Source of the DNA: Agromyces sp. CF514
GTDB lineage: Bacteria > Actinomycetota > Actinomycetes > Actinomycetales > Microbacteriaceae
NCBI RefSeq assembly: GCF_900113185.1
Contig: NZ_FOZD01000001.1
Coordinates: 558,001-622,000 of the forward strand
DNA: 64,000 nucleotides
Reading direction: 5' to 3'
In this document: one piece after another, positions 1 through 9,200 of the stretch
Position numbering within the stretch: position 1 is the stretch's first letter
Layout of the letters: each line of letters opens with the position of its first letter
Program-made: the position numbers and the translations under genes
The notes under the pieces: model-generated
The model's input: the letters and a program-made list of their open reading frames with translations, nothing else
Told to the model about the DNA's origin: nothing
The model's database searches: none

Positions 1-617
1 CGGCCGACGACCTCTACCTGACCGGCACGAGCGAGGTGGCGCTCGCGGGCTACCACGCCGACGAGATCATCGACGTGTCGAACGGCCCGATCCGCTACGC
101 CGGCTGGTCGACCTGCTACCGCCGCGAGGCGGGCTCGGGCGGCAAGGACACCCGCGGCATCATCCGCGTGCACCAGTTCAACAAGCTCGAGATGTTCAGC
201 TACGTCGACCCGGCCGATGCCGAGGCCGAGCATGCCCGCCTGCTCGCGTGGCAGGAGGGCATGCTGCAGGACCTGGGGCTCACGTACCGCGTCATCGACA
301 CCGCCGCGGGCGACCTGGGTTCGAGCGCTGCCCGCAAGTACGACGTCGAGGCGTGGGTGCCCACGCAGGGCGCGTACCGCGAGCTCACGTCGACCTCGAA
401 CTGCACCACGTACCAGGCGCGGCGCCTCGACATCCGTCACCGCACCGAATCGGGCAGGACGGCGCCCGTCGCCACCCTCAACGGCACGCTCGCCACCACG
501 CGCTGGATCGTCGCGATCCTCGAGACGCACCAGCAGGCCGACGGGTCGGTGCGCGTGCCCGAGGCGTTGCGGGGCTACCTCGGCGGCCTCGAGGTGCTCG
601 AGCCCGTCACGCGATGA
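1..617 (+). CDS. serS: Seryl-tRNA synthetase, C-terminal part (5' end outside window)
   Basis: Class II aminoacyl-tRNA synthetase that charges tRNA-Ser with serine in the cytoplasm. The reading frame is open from base 3, so the N-terminal coiled-coil arm and part of the core lie upstream. Visible are the TxE segment (LTGTSEVAL), motif 2 with [14 protein letters not shown] and the HQFNKLEMF strand, and motif 3 as [15 protein letters not shown], followed by the usual short C-terminal tail. The TGA stop overlaps the ATG of the next gene (ATGA), so the two are probably co-transcribed. Two serine tRNAs lie within the next 4.2 kb. The family assignment is secure. Confidence 0.97.
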   Translation, partial: ADDLYLTGTSEVALAGYHADEIIDVSNGPIRYAGWSTCYRREAGSGGKDTRGIIRVHQFNKLEMFSYVDPADAEAEHARLLAWQEGMLQDLGLTYRVIDTAAGDLGSSAARKYDVEAWVPTQGAYRELTSTSNCTTYQARRLDIRHRTESGRTAPVATLNGTLATTRWIVAILETHQQADGSVRVPEALRGYLGGLEVLEPVTR

Positions 618-1510
618 GCGAGCGGATGCCGCGGGCCGACCTCCGGGCACCGGATCACGCCGACGCGCCCATCCGCCCGACTGAAGACCCGTGGTTCGTC
701 GCGCTCGACGTCGACGGCACGATCATGCACGAAGACGAGACCATCGATCCCGCGGTGGCTTCGGCCGTGGCATCCGCCCGGGATCGCGGGCACGACGTCA
801 CGATCGCGACCGGCCGCTCGTGGGCCGGCACGTCGACCGTGCTCGACGCGCTCGGCCTCCGCCCCGAGTACGTGGTCTGCGCGAACGGCGCCGTGACGAT
901 GAAGCTCGACGACGCGGCGTCCGACAAGGCGGCGTCCGACAGGGCTGCGTCCGACAGGTACGTGCGATCGCACGTCGAGACGTTCGACCCGACGAAGGCG
1001 CTCGAGCGCATCCGGTCGTTCCTGCCGGAGGGGCGGTTCATGGTCGAGCTGCCCGACGGCGAGCGGCTCTACACGGCGGGAATGGACACCTGGAATCTCG
1101 ACTCGGCCCGCCAGGTCGAGTTCGAGGGCCTGTTCGTGCCGAGTGCGACGCGAGTTGTCGTGGTCTCGCCCGAACACGAGACGCAGGAGTTCATGGACCT
1201 CGTCGCGGGCATGGGCCTGCACCAGGTCAGCTACGCGATCGGCTGGACCGCCTGGCTCGACATCGCGCCCGACGGCGTCAGCAAGGCGACCGCGCTCGAG
1301 CGCGTGCGCGGCTGGCAGGGGCACGAGCTGAACCGCGTCATCGCCGTCGGCGACGGCCGCAACGACATCGAGATGTTCACCTGGGCCGGCGCCGCCGGTC
1401 GCGCGGTCGCCATGGGCCAGTCGCCCGACGAGGTCAAGGCGGCCGCGACCGAGGTCACCGGCGGCATCGACGAGGCCGGGCTCGCCGAGGTGCTCGACAC
1501 GCTGCCCTAG
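614..1510 (+). CDS. HAD-superfamily (Cof-type) hydrolase
   Basis: Predicted cytosolic Mg-dependent phosphatase of the Cof/YidA type, acting on small phosphorylated metabolites; the substrate cannot be told. Motif I is ALDVDGT with Asp32 and Asp34 as nucleophile and acid/base, the TGR of motif II follows near residue 74, and the C-terminal motif [10 protein letters not shown] carries the metal-binding acidic residues. The segment between is the usual type IIB cap. The start ATG at 614 overlaps the serS stop and matches the 298-residue family length. The first 26 residues are a Pro/Asp-rich extension before the core. An in-frame triple 15-bp repeat lies in the cap insertion (see 914-958). Confidence 0.9.
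   Translation: MSERMPRADLRAPDHADAPIRPTEDPWFVALDVDGTIMHEDETIDPAVASAVASARDRGHDVTIATGRSWAGTSTVLDALGLRPEYVVCANGAVTMKLDDAASDKAASDRAASDRYVRSHVETFDPTKALERIRSFLPEGRFMVELPDGERLYTAGMDTWNLDSARQVEFEGLFVPSATRVVVVSPEHETQEFMDLVAGMGLHQVSYAIGWTAWLDIAPDGVSKATALERVRGWQGHELNRVIAVGDGRNDIEMFTWAGAAGRAVAMGQSPDEVKAAATEVTGGIDEAGLAEVLDTLP
914..958 (+). repeat. Three tandem 15-bp units inside the HAD hydrolase gene
   Basis: Three consecutive 15-base units (914-928, 929-943, 944-958), each close to GCGGCGTCCGACARG, encode [13 protein letters not shown] pentads. The second and third units differ from the first by one to three bases. Because the unit is a multiple of three, copy number can change without breaking the frame. 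The repeat lies in a surface loop just after the core motif II region. Confidence 0.85.
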
Positions 1511-1580
1511 CAGGCGTCCCGCCTCCCGTGCCGGGCCCGGCCCACCCGGTTACACTCGGCATTCTGGGGGGAGTGCCGTC

Positions 1581-2924
1581 GTGAGCGATGATCGCGGAGG
1601 GAAGTCCGGACCGGCCGACGAGGTCGAGCCCGAGTCCATGGCGCCTGCCGACGGGGTGCCGGCGCCCGGACCGACGGCACCGGAACCGCCGCGTCACGGG
1701 CGCATGCCCCGCCGCAACGGCTGGATCTCCGCAGCGAAGCTCGCGGCATCCGTCGTCGCCGTCGTCGCGATCAGCGGCATCGCGGTCGCCGCATTCGCCG
1801 CCGTCGACCTCGTCACCACCGCCGTGTCCGCGCCGACGCTGACCCTCGCGAACGAGGAGATCCTCGAAGGCGTGCCCGACATCGGCGCCATGGACGGCGG
1901 CCTGAACTTCCTGCTCGTGGGCAGTGACAAGCGTCCGGCCGACGGCGCCTTCGGCGACCCCGAAGAGGAGTCCGCGGTCCTCAACGACGTCACGATGCTC
2001 GTGCACATCTCGCAGGACCACTCGCACGTCGAGGTCGTGAGCTTTCCGAGGGACATGCTCGTCGAGGTGCCGGAGTGCCCGGACCCGGCCGACCCGAACG
2101 GCGAACCGCTCTCGGCCCTGTCGGCGGTGAAGATCAACACCGTGCTCTCGTACGGCGGCTTCAACTGCGTGGCCGCGACCGTCGGGCAGCTCACCGGCGT
2201 GACGATCCCTGTCGGCGGCATCGTCGAGTTCTACGGCGTCGCGGCGCTCGCCGAGGCGGTGGGCGGCGTCGACGTGTGCGTCGCGGAGCAGATCGACGAC
2301 GACTACACCGGCATCCACCTCGCGGCCGGCATGCAGTCGCTCACCGGGATGCAGGCGCTGCAGTTCCTCCGCACCAGGCACGGCGTCGGCGACGGCAGCG
2401 ACCTCGGGCGCATCTCGAACCAGCAGGTGTTCATGTCCGCCCTCATGCGCAAGCTCCAGGCCGACGGCACGCTGGGCGACCCCGTGAAGCTCTACTCGAT
2501 GGCGAAGGCGATCCTCGCGAACATGAGCCTCTCGAGTGCGATGCAGAACCCGACCGTGCTCGTCTCGATCGCCCGCGCCGTGCAGGACATCGACCTGTCG
2601 AAGGTGGCGTTCGTGCAGTACCCGACCGCCTATACCTTCGACCAGAGCGCCGTCGAGCCCACCGAATCCGCCGGCCTCGTCAACGCGGCGCTGCAGGCCG
2701 ACCAGCCGATCGTGCTCGACCCGGCCGCCACGACCGACGCCGAGTTCGGCACCGGAGCCGACCCCACGACCGCCGCCCCGCCAGCTCCCGAGGATGGCAC
2801 CGACGAGGGCACCGACGAGACCGGCGAAGCCGGCGAGACGCCTCCGCCGACCGGCGCCCTCCCCACCGACGTCACGGGGCAGACCGCCGCCGAGGTTCGC
2901 TGCTCGACCGCGAACGAAGGGTGA
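1581..2924 (+). CDS. LCP (LytR-CpsA-Psr) family cell-wall glycopolymer ligase, copy 1
   Basis: Membrane-anchored LCP protein. The family transfers polyprenyl-linked wall polymers (teichoic acid, arabinogalactan-like or capsule chains) onto peptidoglycan outside the membrane. It has a cytoplasmic Pro-rich N-terminus (about 1-50), one transmembrane helix (about 53-75), then the LCP domain with NFLLVGSDKR, NDVTMLVHI, the VSFPRDMLV motif and the C-terminal QFLRTRHGVGDGSDLGRISN block, whose Arg and Asp residues bind the pyrophosphate-lipid. An acidic/Pro linker and a conserved tail (LPTDVTGQTAAEVRCS) end the protein. The start is GTG at 1581. The gene 3200-4531 is a clear tandem paralogue. The exact polymer is unknown. 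Confidence 0.92.
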   Translation: MSDDRGGKSGPADEVEPESMAPADGVPAPGPTAPEPPRHGRMPRRNGWISAAKLAASVVAVVAISGIAVAAFAAVDLVTTAVSAPTLTLANEEILEGVPDIGAMDGGLNFLLVGSDKRPADGAFGDPEEESAVLNDVTMLVHISQDHSHVEVVSFPRDMLVEVPECPDPADPNGEPLSALSAVKINTVLSYGGFNCVAATVGQLTGVTIPVGGIVEFYGVAALAEAVGGVDVCVAEQIDDDYTGIHLAAGMQSLTGMQALQFLRTRHGVGDGSDLGRISNQQVFMSALMRKLQADGTLGDPVKLYSMAKAILANMSLSSAMQNPTVLVSIARAVQDIDLSKVAFVQYPTAYTFDQSAVEPTESAGLVNAALQADQPIVLDPAATTDAEFGTGADPTTAAPPAPEDGTDEGTDETGEAGETPPPTGALPTDVTGQTAAEVRCSTANEG

Positions 2925-2968
2925 TTCCCGGTTCCGCATCAGGACGTTCACAGGGTGTGCTGGAAATG

Positions 2969-2994
2969 TTGTCGGGATACGAGTCGGCTAGAAT
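2969..2994 (+). promoter_or_regulatory. Probable promoter of tRNA-Ser(UGA)
   Basis: A good -10 hexamer TAGAAT (2989-2994) lies 48 bases before the tRNA, with TTGTCG (2969-2974) upstream at a short 14-base spacing. The -10 is convincing; the -35 is less so. Confidence 0.5.
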
Positions 2995-3042
2995 CGTGGC
3001 CTGTCCGTCCCGAGAGCGTTCCGACGAACCCGGGTGCGGCAT

Positions 3043-3127
3043 GGAGGGCTGTCCGAGCGGCCGATGGAGCTGGTCTTGAAAACCAGTGGGCAGAAATGTC
3101 TCGTGGGTTCGAATCCCACGCCCTCCG
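3043..3127 (+). tRNA. tRNA-Ser(UGA)
   Basis: Class II tRNA. The acceptor stem GGAGGGC (3043-3049) pairs with GCCCTCC (3120-3126), with discriminator G at 3127. The anticodon stem is CTGGT/ACCAG around loop CTTGAAA, giving anticodon TGA (3077-3079), which reads UCA and probably other UCN codons. The extra arm is long, as in serine tRNAs, and the T loop is GTTCGAATC. CCA is not encoded. It lies between the two LCP genes. Confidence 0.97.
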
Positions 3128-3199
3128 CACTCGTGTCGTACCGTCCCCCAGCCGACCCGAACCGCTTGACCGAGCGACCGACCACCGAGAGAGGTGACC

Positions 3200-4531
3200 G
3201 TGACCGACGATCGCCAGCACAGCTCCCGCAACGCCGCCAAGAACCCCTCCTTTGCACGCCACGGGCGTCTGAAGCGCCACAGCCTGTTGCGTTCGATCGG
3301 AAAGGTCGTCGCGTCCGTCGCGGCGGTCGCGCTCGTCTCCGGATCGGCCGTGGCAGCCTACGCCGCGTGGGATCTCGCGAGCACCGCCCAACCCACCGTG
3401 ACCCTCGGCAACGAGGACGTGCTCGAGGGCGTGCCAGACGTCGGAGCGATGGAAGGCGGCATCAACCTCCTGGTGGTCGGCAGCGACAGCCGTCAGGGGC
3501 AGGGCGAGGCGTTCGGCGACCCGACTGAAGAGACGGCCGTGCTGAACGACGTCACGATGCTGCTGCACATCTCCGAAGACCACACGAACGCATCGGTCGT
3601 GAGCTTCCCCCGCGACATGCTCGTCGACATCCCCGCGTGCACCGACCCTGAAGACCCGAACGGCGATCCGCTGTACGAGCAGTCCGGCGTCAAGATCAAC
3701 ACGGTGCTCTCGTACGGCGGCCTCGGCTGCGTCGTGAAGACCGTCGAGAGCCTCGTCGGCGTGACCATCCCGTTCGCCGGCATCGTGCAGTTCATGGGCG
3801 TCGCAGGGCTGTCCGAGGCGGTCGGCGGCGTCGAGGTCTGCGTCGCGGATCCTATCGAAGACGAGTACACCGGCACGTTCCTCGATGCCGGCATGCACAC
3901 GCTCTCCGGCGTCGCAGCGCTGCAGTTCCTCCGCACGCGTCACGGCGTCGGCGACGGCAGCGACCTGGCCCGCATCTCGAACCAGCAGGTGTTCCTCTCG
4001 TCGCTCGCGCGCACGCTGCAGTCCAACGGCACCCTCACCGATCCCGCGAAGCTCTACGGCATCGCCAAGGCCGCCCTCGCGAACATGCAGCTGTCCGACA
4101 GCCTCATGGACCCGACGCGCATGATCTCGATCGCCAAGGCCCTCAAGGACACCGATCTGGCCAAGATCGCCTTCATCCAGTACCCGACCGCGTACGTCGA
4201 GGGCGGGGGCGCCGTCGCGCCGACCGATTCCGCCGAGTACGTCAACACCGCGCTGCAGAACGACATGCCGGTGACGTTCGACGCGGCCGCTCAGGAGTCG
4301 GCCTTCGCGTCGGCGGGCGATCCCAGTGCGATCCCAGCCGATCCCGCAGACACGACGGAGCCCGCTCCCGACGATGCCGCCACCGAAGAGGTGCCCGCCG
4401 ACGACACCGCGGTCGAAGCACCGGCGGATCCGGCCGTTCCCGCTTCGACCGAAGCGCTGCCGAGCGACGTCTCGGGTCAGACCGCTGCCGAGACGCGCTG
4501 CTCGTCGGGCCGCACGCTCGACGACCAGTAG
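3200..4531 (+). CDS. LCP (LytR-CpsA-Psr) family cell-wall glycopolymer ligase, copy 2
   Basis: Tandem paralogue of the LCP gene at 1581-2924 with the same architecture: a short basic cytoplasmic N-terminus, one transmembrane helix (about residues 30-55), and an extracellular LCP domain with NLLVVGSDSR, VSFPRDMLVDIP and QFLRTRHGVGDGSDLARISN. An acidic Ala/Pro/Asp linker and the tail LPSDVSGQTAAETRCSSGR follow. I chose GTG at 3200 because GAGAGG (3189-3194) sits five bases before it; an in-frame GTG at 3194 overlaps that site. The shared C-terminal GQTAAExRCS motif, with a lone Cys, is unusual and conserved between the copies. The two enzymes may have divided donor polymers or acceptors between them. 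Confidence 0.92.
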   Translation: MTDDRQHSSRNAAKNPSFARHGRLKRHSLLRSIGKVVASVAAVALVSGSAVAAYAAWDLASTAQPTVTLGNEDVLEGVPDVGAMEGGINLLVVGSDSRQGQGEAFGDPTEETAVLNDVTMLLHISEDHTNASVVSFPRDMLVDIPACTDPEDPNGDPLYEQSGVKINTVLSYGGLGCVVKTVESLVGVTIPFAGIVQFMGVAGLSEAVGGVEVCVADPIEDEYTGTFLDAGMHTLSGVAALQFLRTRHGVGDGSDLARISNQQVFLSSLARTLQSNGTLTDPAKLYGIAKAALANMQLSDSLMDPTRMISIAKALKDTDLAKIAFIQYPTAYVEGGGAVAPTDSAEYVNTALQNDMPVTFDAAAQESAFASAGDPSAIPADPADTTEPAPDDAATEEVPADDTAVEAPADPAVPASTEALPSDVSGQTAAETRCSSGRTLDDQ

Positions 4532-4603
4532 GCCTTCGACGCTCCTCGCCGCAGGCGGACGCGCGTGATTCCGTGAGCGGTCAGGGCCGCGGGCGCCGCC
4601 GAA

Positions 4604-4633
4604 TCGTGTTTCGCGGCGTCCGCGGGTTATGAT
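4604..4633 (+). promoter_or_regulatory. Probable promoter of tRNA-Ser(GCU)
   Basis: TATGAT (4628-4633) is a near-consensus -10 box 29 bases before the tRNA. TCGTGT (4604-4609) is a weak -35 candidate at 18 bases. The rest of the 4532-4662 gap shows no gene. Confidence 0.5.
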
Positions 4634-4662
4634 GGCAGTCGCGTTCGCGAAAGCGTCCGCGA

Positions 4663-4751
4663 GGAGACGTCGCATAGTCCGGCCGAGTGCACCACCCTGC
4701 TAAGGTGGAGTCCCCGTAAGGGGACCAGGGGTTCAAATCCCCTCGTCTCCG
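4663..4751 (+). tRNA. tRNA-Ser(GCU)
   Basis: Class II tRNA. The acceptor stem GGAGACG (4663-4669) pairs with CGTCTCC (4744-4750), with discriminator G. The anticodon stem is CCACC/GGTGG around loop CTGCTAA, giving anticodon GCT for AGC/AGU codons. A strong variable-arm hairpin (GTCCCC/GGGGAC) follows, and the T loop is GTTCAAATC. It is the second serine isoacceptor in this locus, placed after the second LCP gene. Confidence 0.97.
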
Positions 4752-4759
4752 CACCTGAA

Positions 4760-4786
4760 CGAAACCCCTCCTCGTGAGGGGTTTCG
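4760..4786 (+). terminator. Intrinsic terminator after tRNA-Ser(GCU)
   Basis: A perfect 11-bp stem, CGAAACCCCTC (4760-4770) and GAGGGGTTTCG (4776-4786), with loop CTCGT, starts nine bases after the tRNA. There is no long T tract, which is common for terminators in high-GC actinobacteria. Confidence 0.85.
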
Positions 4787-4872
4787 TCGACTCAGGGATA
4801 GCCCGGGTGGCAGCTTGCAGCCGGGGCCCCTAGGCTCTTGGGGTTACACAATCCGTTGGGAGCCCTGCCACC

Positions 4873-5298
4873 ATGCAGAAGAAGATCATCACCACCACCG
4901 CGCTGCTCTTCGCCGGCGCACTGCTGTTCACCGGTTGCGCCACGAGCACGACCGACGGCGCATCCGGCGACGACAACTGCGAGGTCGTCCGGGTCGCCGT
5001 GCGCGACATCTCGAACGGCGCGCAGAACGCCATCGCGACCGCGGCCGACCAGTCGCTGACCGAGACGCTCGAGGGCTACTCGAAGCGCCTCGACGAGCTC
5101 GCCGCCGACAACGCCGACAACGCCGACCTCACGAAGGCGATCGAGGGCGTGCAGGAGAAGGTCGTCGCCGCCGAGGACTACGCCGCCACGCTGCCGGCTG
5201 AGGCCACCGAGGACTTCACCCCCGACGCCGACGCGCAGGCGACGGCATCCGGCGACATCCAGGCCGCAGCCGTCACCGTCACCGAGGTCTGCAAGTAG
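4873..5298 (+). CDS. Small secreted lipoprotein of unknown function
   Basis: A 141-residue protein with a short lysine-containing N-terminus, a hydrophobic core and the lipobox LFTGC, so Cys22 or so should be lipidated and the protein held on the outer face of the membrane. The mature part is Asp/Ala-rich and predicted mainly helical, with a segment rich in ADNADNADL and a second cysteine near each end (DDNCEVV and VTEVCK) that could form a disulphide. I recognise no family. It stands alone, between the tRNA terminator and a convergent permease gene. Confidence 0.75.
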   Translation: MQKKIITTTALLFAGALLFTGCATSTTDGASGDDNCEVVRVAVRDISNGAQNAIATAADQSLTETLEGYSKRLDELAADNADNADLTKAIEGVQEKVVAAEDYAATLPAEATEDFTPDADAQATASGDIQAAAVTVTEVCK

Positions 5299-5319
5299 GA
5301 CCCCGCACCACCGCACGAC

Positions 5320-5361
5320 GCGAGCGCGCGGCATCCGATCGACGGATGTCGCGCGCTTCGC
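5320..5361. terminator. Bidirectional hairpin terminator between convergent genes
   Basis: A long stem of about 17 pairs has an upper helix of CATCCG (5332-5337) with CGGATG (5343-5348) and lower GC pairs down to GCG/CGC at 5320 and 5361. It lies between the lipoprotein stop at 5298 and the reverse-strand permease stop at 5381. The stem is built around the GCGGCATCC word that is enriched throughout the window. Confidence 0.75.
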
Positions 5362-5380
5362 GCATTCCGGGGCGGCCGGC

Positions 5381-6130
5381 TCAGCCGAGCGGGAGGGGCT
5401 TGCGCGTGACCGGTGCCAGCCATCGCACCACGAGCACTGCCGTGATCGCGCCAGCGGCCATGATCGCCGCGAGCACGACGATCTGGAACCGCCCCGCCTC
5501 GAGCGGCGAGACCCCGCCGAAGATGGCGCCGACGAACGCGCCGGGCAAGGTGACGAGCCCGGTCGTCTTCGTCTGGTCGGTCGCGGGGATGAGCGCGTTC
5601 GAGATCGCGTTGCGCACGATGTCGACGGTCGACTGGCGGGGTGTCGCGCCGAGCGACATCCACGCCTCGACCTCGTCCCACCGATCGATCGTGCCCTCGG
5701 TGAAGCGTCGCCCCGCGAGCGTCGCGATGGTCATCGCGTTGCCGATCACGATGCCGCCCATCGCGAGCACGTAGCGGGCCGAGAACTCGATCGCTCCCGT
5801 CGCGAAGACGATGGTCAGCGTCACGACGATGCCGATCGCCATGCCGCCCGCGACCATCGTCGCGTGCGCGGCCGACCACCCGATGCGCCGGGTCGCGGTT
5901 GCGGCGGCCACTCCGAACATGACCACGAGGGCGGCGCCGACCCAGAGCGGATCGGAGATCACGCCCGTGAGCACCACGCTGATCACCGCGAGCTGAGCTG
6001 TACCGCGCAGGATCGCGAGCGCGGGCGCCCACCGGTGCGGCACGTGCGCGACGGCGAGCACGAGCGTCGTGAGCGCGATGAGCGCCAGCACGCCGACCAG
6101 CGTCGGAAGGAGCTCGCCCGGCCACGTCAT
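5381..6130 (-). CDS. fetB: FetB/UPF0014-type ABC transporter permease
   Basis: Integral membrane protein with about seven hydrophobic helices. Hallmarks of the UPF0014 family (E. coli FetB, plant STAR2/ALS3) include RGTAQLAVISVVL, the GNAMTIATL stretch, and the C-terminal TTGLVTLPGAFVGAIFGG followed by SPLEAGRFQIVVL. FetB is the membrane subunit of an iron-export ABC system; plant relatives act in aluminium tolerance. No FetA ATPase lies next to it, so the partner must be elsewhere or the protein works differently. TAGGCT followed by six bases precedes the ATG, which suggests a leaderless transcript. The function is inferred from the family only. Confidence 0.85.
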   Translation of the reverse strand: MTWPGELLPTLVGVLALIALTTLVLAVAHVPHRWAPALAILRGTAQLAVISVVLTGVISDPLWVGAALVVMFGVAAATATRRIGWSAAHATMVAGGMAIGIVVTLTIVFATGAIEFSARYVLAMGGIVIGNAMTIATLAGRRFTEGTIDRWDEVEAWMSLGATPRQSTVDIVRNAISNALIPATDQTKTTGLVTLPGAFVGAIFGGVSPLEAGRFQIVVLAAIMAAGAITAVLVVRWLAPVTRKPLPLG

Positions 6131-6216
6131 GGGCCGAGCCTAGTGACGACGCACGACGCCCAGTTGAGCGCCGCCGTGGGTCGTCCGCCTTTTGGAGTCG
6201 AAGCGCCGACCCGCGG

Positions 6217-9200
6217 CTACTCCTCCGCGGTCGCCTCGTCGCCTGTCGACATCTCTGCTGGGTCTGCGGTATCCGGCGTCGACACCGGTGGAGGAGCCAC
6301 CGGCGGACGTTCACCGCTCGTCGTGCCCCATGGTCGCGCGTCAGGTTCCGCGGTGGGGAGCGACCCGGTCGCGGCCCTGTCGGAGGCGATGGGTGCCTCA
6401 GGGGGAACGAGGGTCGCCGGCGGCGTCGAGGTCGTGGCAGGGCGCGGATCTCCGATGGGTGTCCCGGTGTTCGGGGCCGCCGGTGCAGCCCGAGACACCT
6501 TGGGTGTCGCGGTGGATGTCTTGCTGACGGTCACGTACCCGGCTGCGGTCCCCGTCACCCGGACCGTGATCGCCTTGCCGGCCAGTCCGTCGGTCAGCAT
6601 GATCGTGGCAGCGGTCGCTCCGGCGATGGCGGTGCCGTCCGCGTACCACTGGTAGGTGAACGAGGTTCCATGGGTCCACCCTCCGGGTTTCGCGGTCAGG
6701 AGCGAGCCGGTCGCCGCTGTGCCGGTGATCGTGGGCGTGCCGGCCGTCGTGGCCTTCAGCCCGGGCGCCGAGGACCTGGCTGTGGTCGGGTATCCGCTGA
6801 GCGCGCCGGTGACGCGGACGGTGACCTGTCGGCCGGTCTGCGTACGCCTGAGCTTGAGCGTGGCGGCAGTCGCACCGGGGATCGCGGTGCCGGATGCGTA
6901 CCACTGGTACGCGAGCGTCGCGCCCGCGGTCCAGGTTCCTGGATCCGCCGTGAGCGTCGAGCCGACCGAGGCCGTGCCGGCGATCGTGGGGACCGGGGCG
7001 AGGAACACCTTCGATGTGGCAGCAGAGGTCTTGGTGATGGTCTCGTACCCGGCTGCGGTCCCCGTCACCCGGACCGTGATCGCCTTGCCGGCAACCTCGT
7101 CGGTCAGGCTGATCGTGGCAGCAGTCGCCCCCGCGATGGCGGTGCCGTCCGCGTCCCACTGATAGGTGAACGAGGTTCCGGAGGTCCACCCTCCGGGTTT
7201 CGCCGTCAGGATCGAGCCGGTCGCGGCGGTTCCCGAGATCGTGGGCGTCCCGACCGTCGGCGTTCCGGGGGCGACCATTGCGGTCGCGGCCGATTCGCTG
7301 GTGCCGGGTCCGTACCCCGATGCCGTGACCGACACCCTCACCGAGACGCGGGTGCCGAGTTGCGCCGCGCCGAGGGTGAACGCAGCCTGCGTGGCGCCGT
7401 CGATCGGGACACCGTCGGCGAGCCATGCATAGGCGAACGCGGCGCCGGGCGTGCTCGAGGCCGCGTGCGCCGTCATCGTCTTCCCGACCGCCGCGATCCC
7501 GCTGATGCTCGGCGCCGAGAGCTGCGCAGGCTCGATGAGCGCGACCGGTGTCGTCTCATCGGTCGTCCGGGTCGTCATCTCGTACCCGGGCTTCGAGGCC
7601 GTGACCTCGGCGCTGAGGCGCTTGCCGAGGTGCTCGTCCGTGAGCTCGAGGGTCGGCTCGGTCTCTCCCGCGAGGGGAGCGCCGTCGGCCAGCCATCGAT
7701 AGGCGAAGGCGACGGCAGCATCGGTGGAGGACGCCGTGACCGTGAGCGTGGAGCCGACGTTCGCACGGCCCGAGACGGTGGGAGCCGAGAGCGCCACGCC
7801 TCGGGTGAGGACTGCGTTCAAGCCCGACACGGACTGGTCCTCGAGCAACTCGATCGGGTCTGAATCGCCGGAGAGGGTCTGGTCGTTCCAGAACTCCTTG
7901 GTGTAGCCCGAGAGCGGCGGGGGGACGAACTCCAGGACGTAGGAACCCGCGAGCAGTCCGACCAGCGAATAATCGCCTCGCGCATCGGCATAGGCGTAGC
8001 GGTATTGCCGGTACCACCCGTCCGTGCCGAGTCGGTACGCGGTCACCAAAGTGTTCAGCAGGGGCTTGCCGTCGACCCCGGTCACTGTCCCCTTGAGTGC
8101 TGCCCCGGTCGCAAGCTTGGCATCGAGGCCGGATACGACACCGCCGATGGAGACCTCGACGGGTTTCGCGGAGGCGCGGTCGGTCGCGCCGTCCCACCAC
8201 TCCGCGCGGGCGCCCATCGTCTCGGGCGGCAGGAAGCGCAGGACGTAGCGGCCGGGATCCAGACCACGAACGGTGTACGTGCCGTCGGACGAGGTCCGGC
8301 CTTCGCCGACGATCGTCTGGGAGTTGTTCCCAGCGTCGAACGCGAAGACCCGCACATCCTCGAGCGGCGCTCCGTTCCGGTTGCTCACGATTCCGGAGAG
8401 CGTGCCTCCCAACTCGAGCTCGACATCCGCATTCACGTGGTCACGCTCGCCGAGTGGGATGGTGCGCGCCGTCGCCGAGCTGCGCTGACCGCTCCACCAC
8501 TGCGAGATGAACGGAAACGGCGGTTCGATGCGGATCGTGTAGGTACCCGGATCCAGCGGAGCGAAGGAGTACGCGCCGTTCGCATCGGACCGGAGGACCT
8601 TCAGGGCGTTCGACAAGTCGGCGGTCGAGAAGACCTCGACCCGGGCGCCTGCCACACCGGTTCCGTCAGGTGCCCGCACGACCCCTGAGATCGTCGACCG
8701 CAGGGCCGGGTCGAGATCGATGTTGCGCACGGCCTGGCCTTGCGCGACATCGATCGGCCTGGCTGCGGCCTCGTCCGGCGCGTCCTGCCACCACTCGCCG
8801 AAGTACCGATCGGATTCCGGCGTGAACGACACCTTGTAGGTGCCGCTCGGCAGCCCGATGAACTCGTACGCTCCGCTCGACGACGACCAGGCGTACGCCT
8901 TCACCCGGTACCCCGCAGGCGTCAATTCATAGGCCCGTACCGATTGATAGCTGAACGGCTTGCCGAGCTCGTCTTTCACCGAACCCGAGATCTTCGCGCC
9001 GATCGGGAGGCGGAGATCGATGCCCCGCACCGCTTCGCCCGTCGCGACGGTGAAGTGGTGCGCATCGGGTTCGTGGCCGACGCCACCCCACCATGCCGCG
9101 ACGTAGAGCGACGAATCGGGGACGATCGCCCGGATGGTGTACCTGCCCCCAAGCAGCTGCCCGAAACTGTACGTTCCGTTACGCGCGACCAAGGATCGCC

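Noticed and set aside
4532-4662. Riboswitch in the gap before tRNA-Ser(GCU)
   Set aside because: Only a promoter-like -10 box is visible, and the following transcript is the tRNA itself.
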